DNA of 40,962 bases, taken from positions 1 to 40,962 of the forward strand of contig CACYMJ010000016.1 in NCBI GenBank assembly GCA_902775485.1, given 5' to 3'. Under the pieces are notes generated by a model. That model worked only from the letters and a program-made list of their open reading frames with translations, had not been told where the DNA came from and did no database searches. Positions 37,255 to 40,962 of this stretch are shown piece after piece; the first letter of the stretch is position 1; each line of letters starts with the position of its first letter. A program made the translations under genes and the position numbers. This stretch comes from an uncultured Lachnospiraceae bacterium (GTDB lineage Bacteria; Bacillota; Clostridia; Lachnospirales; Lachnospiraceae).

Positions 37255-38406
37255 ATGAACATACTATTGTACTCATGGGCAGATTTAAATGATGCCATCT
37301 TGAAAAAGAATCTTATAGAATTATCACACAACGTCACTGTTTTCAACAAGCGTTGCAAGCATTATACAAAAGATATGGATCTTGCCTGGGAGATGATCAA
37401 TATCATTCACGAAAAGAGAATTGAAGCTATTATCTCATTCAATTATCTTCCGATCATTTCAATGGTCTGTTCTACAACCTCTATACCATATTACAGCTGG
37501 GTCTTTGACAGTCCCCATTATACCCTGTGTTTTAAAGGTGTTAACGATCCCGTTAATCATATAGGATGTTTCGACAAAAACCTGACCGAATACTATAACC
37601 AAAAAGGGATAAAAACTATATTTTATGCTCCCCTGGGTGTAGATACCGGTTTATTTCAATTTAGCAACAAGAATAGTTGTGATGTGTCATTTGTTGGAAA
37701 AATGTATACAGGTGAATTCTATTACTATGAAAAGCTCAGAATGGACAGTACACTAAAGTCTCAACTCGACAGCATTACAGATTCTCAAAAATTCTGTTAT
37801 ACCGAAGACCGTGTGAGTCGGTTTTTCAAAATCGATAATATAGAAGAAATTATAAAAAAAGAGTTATACAAGGCTGATCTGCAGTTGGACGAAGACTATG
37901 ACAGTGATTACTTCCACATATTCAGAACATCTGTGATCGATAAGAAGGTAACAGTTGATGAGCGCAGAGAACTTGTGGAAATGCTGTCAGACCTTCCTTG
38001 CGACTTCAGGTTATATACAAATTCTGATGTCTCAAGCAATCCCCGGATCAGAAAATGCTCAAAAGGATATGCCGATTATTACACTAAAATGCCCTCTGTG
38101 TTTAGAAACAGCAAGATCAATATTAACAACACGCTCCGCTCCATAAGATCCGGAATACCGTTAAGAGTCCTGGATATTCTTGCCTGTGGTGGATTTGTAC
38201 TGTCAGATTACCAGCCCGGGATTGCGGAAGAATTTGAAGAAGGCAAAGAAATAGCATTTTACTACAGTCTTGAAGATTGTAAAGAAAAGGTAGAATACTA
38301 TCTTGCTCATGACGAAGAACGGATAGCTATAGCACTTGCAGGACACAGAAAAGTAATGGAAAACTTTTCTTTCAAGAAAAGATTAGGTATAGTTATGCAA
38401 TCTTAA
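37255..38406 (+). CDS. CgeB-type glycosyltransferase (second paralogue)
   Basis: A 383-residue paralogue of the gene at 35408-36577: IISFNYLPIISMVCSTTSIPYYSWVFDSPH corresponds to VFSVNYFPLVAVCCHKNSIPYISWSYDNPL, and SGIPLRVLDILACGGFVLSDYQPGIAEEF to [29 protein letters not shown]. Residue variation between the two suggests different substrates. Start ATG follows AGGAAAGG; a longer frame begins at 37219. Its stop codon overlaps the stop of the MAF gene (convergent, 4 bases shared), so antisense contact between the two transcripts is possible. Confidence 0.8.
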   Translation: MNILLYSWADLNDAILKKNLIELSHNVTVFNKRCKHYTKDMDLAWEMINIIHEKRIEAIISFNYLPIISMVCSTTSIPYYSWVFDSPHYTLCFKGVNDPVNHIGCFDKNLTEYYNQKGIKTIFYAPLGVDTGLFQFSNKNSCDVSFVGKMYTGEFYYYEKLRMDSTLKSQLDSITDSQKFCYTEDRVSRFFKIDNIEEIIKKELYKADLQLDEDYDSDYFHIFRTSVIDKKVTVDERRELVEMLSDLPCDFRLYTNSDVSSNPRIRKCSKGYADYYTKMPSVFRNSKININNTLRSIRSGIPLRVLDILACGGFVLSDYQPGIAEEFEEGKEIAFYYSLEDCKEKVEYYLAHDEERIAIALAGHRKVMENFSFKKRLGIVMQS

Positions 38407-40271
38407 TTAAATTCCTTTCTTATAATATCCATATAGGGTTCCAGCTCGGTGATCGCTTGATCCATGTCCCTAAGGTACTGTTCCCCAAGATCAAAGGTTG
38501 TAAGGAGTTCCTGCCGTTCATTATTTTCCAGCTTGTTAACTTTATCGAGCAGTTCCGTTGATTTACCCTGGAGCTGAGTATGAACATATTCTATAACCGG
38601 GTTATTTTCTATTTCCTTCGTCTTCTTTACACAATCATCATAGAGTTTTCTCATTTTCGAATTGTTATATTCGTTATTAAGAACTAAGCGCCTCATGGCA
38701 GAATAGTCAGCCATTGAAGTTTTTATAAGCCTTCTCATATCTGCAAGCTGTTCGGGTACTTTCCTCACAAACTGTCTGTATTTTTCCTTCAGTTCGTCAT
38801 CAAATATTGGTTCGGACTGATCGATCAAAGATGAAAAATCAAACATCTCCGTACAATACTTATCTATCGCATCGCTAAGCGTCATCAGCTTTGTACCTTC
38901 GATTCGGATTCCTCCCTCTGTAGCATCGATCACTTCAAGACTTTTATCTGCACGTATCTGCTGTTCAAACCACTCTTTATATAACTTGAATTCACGGGAT
39001 GATCGTATCGGATCACCGTTAATATCAACATCCATCACAACATGTTCAAGGTTCTCTATTTCAGTTTTCCTGGCTCCTCGAACCGTAACCGCAGAATGCG
39101 TTTTATCACCGGTATATGCAAGGTCCTGTCCTACAAGGATTATTCTTCGGCAATGAAGAAATCTCGCGATCGCAAAACACGCATTTGCAACAGAACCGCC
39201 TGTATCAGGTTTTATCAGACCATGTCCGTTATCCTTCATAAATGCATCTATATGGTTACAATAATCATTTATAAAAAACTTCTTCCCCGTATGCAGATGC
39301 AGGAATTCAGTTCCTCCCCTGGGAGTACACACAATCGGAACCTCTCTTGAATCAAGCTCCGAAAGGTATCTCTCATCTTTTTTTCCATCCGTTATTGCTG
39401 CAATATCAGGAACTATACCCGCTAATGACAATGGTTTTAATGCCGTATCTGTTGATACAATAAGACACCTTCCCTTTGCCCTCTTCAGCTCTCTGATATT
39501 CTTATCAAGAGAAGGGCCTGCAGCAACAATTATTGCAGGCACATCCTCAGGCATATGTTCCGCCAATTTGATAATATCGTATGAATTTTCCAGAACAGAC
39601 ATATTACTTATTACATTTTTTGAAAAATACGCGCCAAAATGATCATTAACTGTTTGATTTGCTATAGCAAGGTCTTTAGCTCTTTCAATTCCCTTAACGT
39701 AATCCACGCAGTCATTGAAAAACAGATCGGCATAATTGAGATAAGTAGAGCCGGCAAGAGTAGTCAGATCAGTATATGACAATATATCCTTATATGTCAG
39801 TTTAATTCCGTAATCCAGGTATAAAGGCCAGAAAACAAATCTTACCCGGGGATTGGCAAAAATATCCGACATATCGAAATTTTCAAGTACGGTTTTGAAT
39901 ATTTTATAAGAAGGCTCGTGAATAACGATCAAACAATCTTTTCTTGCTTTTTGCAAAAATTTTCGAACGAACATCCCGTTACCAAGCCCGTACATAAATA
40001 ATTTAGCATTTAACCCCCATTTATCCTTTAATCCTGCAAACCACAATTCGAGCATGCGGTCATTGTCATATAAACTGTCCATTCTGTATACTCTGTCACC
40101 TTTTCGAACAGTCAATACTTTCTTCCCGCTTACATCAATAACCTCCGGGGTGATATCCTTATCTTCATTTATCATCCGTATTTGACTAACAGGTTTGCTC
40201 ATGAATTCAATTACATTTGCAAACCTTGATCCCATCGCTTCTATGTTGCTGTCATATACAGTATCAGACAT
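38403..40271 (-). CDS. Motility-associated-factor (MAF, DUF115) glycosyltransferase
   Basis: A 622-residue MAF-type protein. MAF enzymes transfer nonulosonic acids (pseudaminic, legionaminic or related) from CMP to Ser or Thr on flagellin. The central DUF115 domain (about 235-430) has AAGPSLDKNIRELK, STDTALKPL and PDTGGSVANACFAIARFLHCRRIILVGQDLAYTGDKTHS. The N-terminal third and the long helical C-terminal part (about 470-620, with many charged residues) are typical of this family. It overlaps the 106-residue gene by 8 bases and lies just downstream of flagellin, the expected acceptor. With neuA and neuB genes at 31-33 kb, the donor is likely the CMP-nonulosonate from that operon. Confidence 0.88.
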   Translation of the reverse strand: MSDTVYDSNIEAMGSRFANVIEFMSKPVSQIRMINEDKDITPEVIDVSGKKVLTVRKGDRVYRMDSLYDNDRMLELWFAGLKDKWGLNAKLFMYGLGNGMFVRKFLQKARKDCLIVIHEPSYKIFKTVLENFDMSDIFANPRVRFVFWPLYLDYGIKLTYKDILSYTDLTTLAGSTYLNYADLFFNDCVDYVKGIERAKDLAIANQTVNDHFGAYFSKNVISNMSVLENSYDIIKLAEHMPEDVPAIIVAAGPSLDKNIRELKRAKGRCLIVSTDTALKPLSLAGIVPDIAAITDGKKDERYLSELDSREVPIVCTPRGGTEFLHLHTGKKFFINDYCNHIDAFMKDNGHGLIKPDTGGSVANACFAIARFLHCRRIILVGQDLAYTGDKTHSAVTVRGARKTEIENLEHVVMDVDINGDPIRSSREFKLYKEWFEQQIRADKSLEVIDATEGGIRIEGTKLMTLSDAIDKYCTEMFDFSSLIDQSEPIFDDELKEKYRQFVRKVPEQLADMRRLIKTSMADYSAMRRLVLNNEYNNSKMRKLYDDCVKKTKEIENNPVIEYVHTQLQGKSTELLDKVNKLENNERQELLTTFDLGEQYLRDMDQAITELEPYMDIIRKEFN

Positions 40272-40584
40272 TCAATATCCCTCTTTTCGTCAGGATCCCC
40301 CTAAGTTCAACAAGATTCGGATATGTTTCATTATATAAAACATCCAACGTCTCAAATCTGTCCGGGCTTTCAAGTGCTTTTATTATTCTCTCCAACTGTC
40401 CCGGCCAATATAACGCATCTTCCCTCACATCTTCCATTCGGGGATCACTGTAAATGCTTATTATAACAGGAAATACAGCGATCATTTTGTCAACCAGTTC
40501 CTGTGCTTTTACAGCAAAGCTTTCCAGATCATATCGCATCAGATCAGATACTGTCGATTCAATTTGTTCAATCAGCTCATTCAT
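40264..40584 (-). CDS. Small helical protein upstream of MAF
   Basis: An unrecognised 106-residue protein, mainly helical (MNELIEQIESTVSDLMRYDLESF...). No signal or membrane segment. It sits between flagellin and MAF and overlaps MAF. Its C-terminal half resembles that of the 120-residue protein at 23884-24246. It could be a flagellin chaperone (FliS-like in role but not in sequence) or a MAF partner. There is no ribosome site before the ATG, and a perfect TATAAT lies only 7 bases upstream, so either the message is leaderless or an alternative upstream signal is used. Confidence 0.6.
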   Translation of the reverse strand: MNELIEQIESTVSDLMRYDLESFAVKAQELVDKMIAVFPVIISIYSDPRMEDVREDALYWPGQLERIIKALESPDRFETLDVLYNETYPNLVELRGILTKRGILNV

Positions 40585-40591
40585 ATTACTA

Positions 40592-40619
40592 ATTATATTC
40601 CATTTATTCTTTTTTACAA
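40592..40619 (-). promoter_or_regulatory. Promoter candidate of the 106-residue gene and MAF
   Basis: TTGTAA (40614-40619), 16 bases, TATAAT (40592-40597) on the minus strand. AAACGTTT (40618-40625) overlaps the -35, recalling the palindrome upstream of the 120-residue gene. Confidence 0.6.
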
Positions 40620-40628
40620 ACGTTTTTA

Positions 40629-40662
40629 CAATTGAAAAGAGGCCGGTAAACCGACCTCTTTT
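40629..40662 (-). terminator. Terminator of the flagellin gene
   Basis: On the minus strand, 13-base arms (40650-40662 and 40635-40647, core AGAGGTCGGT / ACCGGCCTCT with one wobble) and a 2-base loop are followed by a run of TTTTCAATTG. It lies about 40 bases after the flagellin stop. Confidence 0.85.
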
Positions 40663-40703
40663 CTATAGTAGCGACCTGTTGTCTGTAGACTGTTAGGAAG
40701 CTA

Positions 40704-40962
40704 TTAGCCGAGCAGTGACAGAACATTCTGTGTAGACTGGTTAGCCTGTGCAAGCATTGCTGTACCTGCCTGTGAAAGAATGTTGTTCTTCGTGTACTCA
40801 ACCATGGTCTTAGCCATATCTGTATCACGAATCTGGCTCTCAGCTGCAGTTGTGTTCTCAACAACGTTGTCAAGGTTAGCGATCGTGTGCTCAAGTCTGT
40901 TCTGGATAGCACCAAGGTCTGATCTCTGAGAAGAAACCTTTGCTATAGCCTGCGTAATAGTA
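40704..40962 (-). CDS. Flagellin, C-terminal fragment (runs off the window)
   Basis: Only the last 86 residues are present. They match the flagellin C-terminal D0/D1 helix: AIQNRLEHTIANLDNVVENTTAAESQIRDTDMAKTMVEYTKNNILSQAGTAMLAQANQ and the ending QNVLSLLG. The variable domain that would carry glycans lies outside the window. A terminator follows, and MAF with the 106-residue protein is next. Which flagellin copy this is cannot be told. Confidence 0.97.
   Translation of the reverse strand, partial: TITQAIAKVSSQRSDLGAIQNRLEHTIANLDNVVENTTAAESQIRDTDMAKTMVEYTKNNILSQAGTAMLAQANQSTQNVLSLLG

Overview
The window looks like a chromosomal segment of a flagellated, low-to-mid GC Firmicute, most likely a Lachnospiraceae member close to Butyrivibrio or Pseudobutyrivibrio. 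That placement rests on recognition from memory, not on a search. Supporting signs are strong AGGAGG ribosome binding sites, good sigma-A promoters, an L10-type leader, a DUF4860 / PilT / T2SS-F gene set, a DUF3160 protein, a FliD-like protein and a motility-associated-factor glycosyltransferase beside flagellin.

Region 1 (1-22 kb) is the ancestral transcription/translation cluster read on the minus strand: rpmG-secE-nusG-rplK-rplA, then rplJ-rplL-rpoB-rpoC, then rpsL-rpsG-fusA. Two insertions break it. A CapA-like lipoprotein lies between rplA and the rplJ leader. About 7.5 kb between rpoC and rpsL holds a lone plus-strand membrane protein gene and a tightly packed ten-gene minus-strand run: degenerate GGDEF protein, ECF-type sigma factor, possible anti-sigma membrane protein, transglutaminase lipoprotein, PilC/GspF-like protein, four small single-pass membrane proteins (one pseudopilin-like, one DUF4860) and a PilT-type ATPase.

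Region 2 (22-33.8 kb) has a plus-strand FliD-like gene with a structured leader. Facing it is a small helical protein gene with a flagellar sigma-D-type promoter and a cre-like palindrome. Then comes a seven-gene minus-strand operon: neuB without a SAF domain, a neuA-HAD phosphatase fusion, an Rpe-like epimerase, an IspD/TarI-like cytidylyltransferase, a GH3 glycosidase, a DUF3160 protein and a small FG-GAP-like protein. Upstream is a coiled-coil protein gene containing a 21-bp tandem repeat.

Region 3 (33.8-41 kb) is a probable flagellin glycosylation locus: a zinc-knuckle SAM methyltransferase, two paralogous CgeB-type glycosyltransferases, a short glycosyltransferase-like protein, a MAF (DUF115) glycosyltransferase, a small helical protein and the C-terminal end of a flagellin gene. 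Regions 2 and 3 plausibly cooperate: the operon makes a CMP-nonulosonate and perhaps a second CDP-activated sugar, and MAF and the CgeB-type enzymes put glycans on flagellin. No tRNA, rRNA, IS element or CRISPR array was seen.
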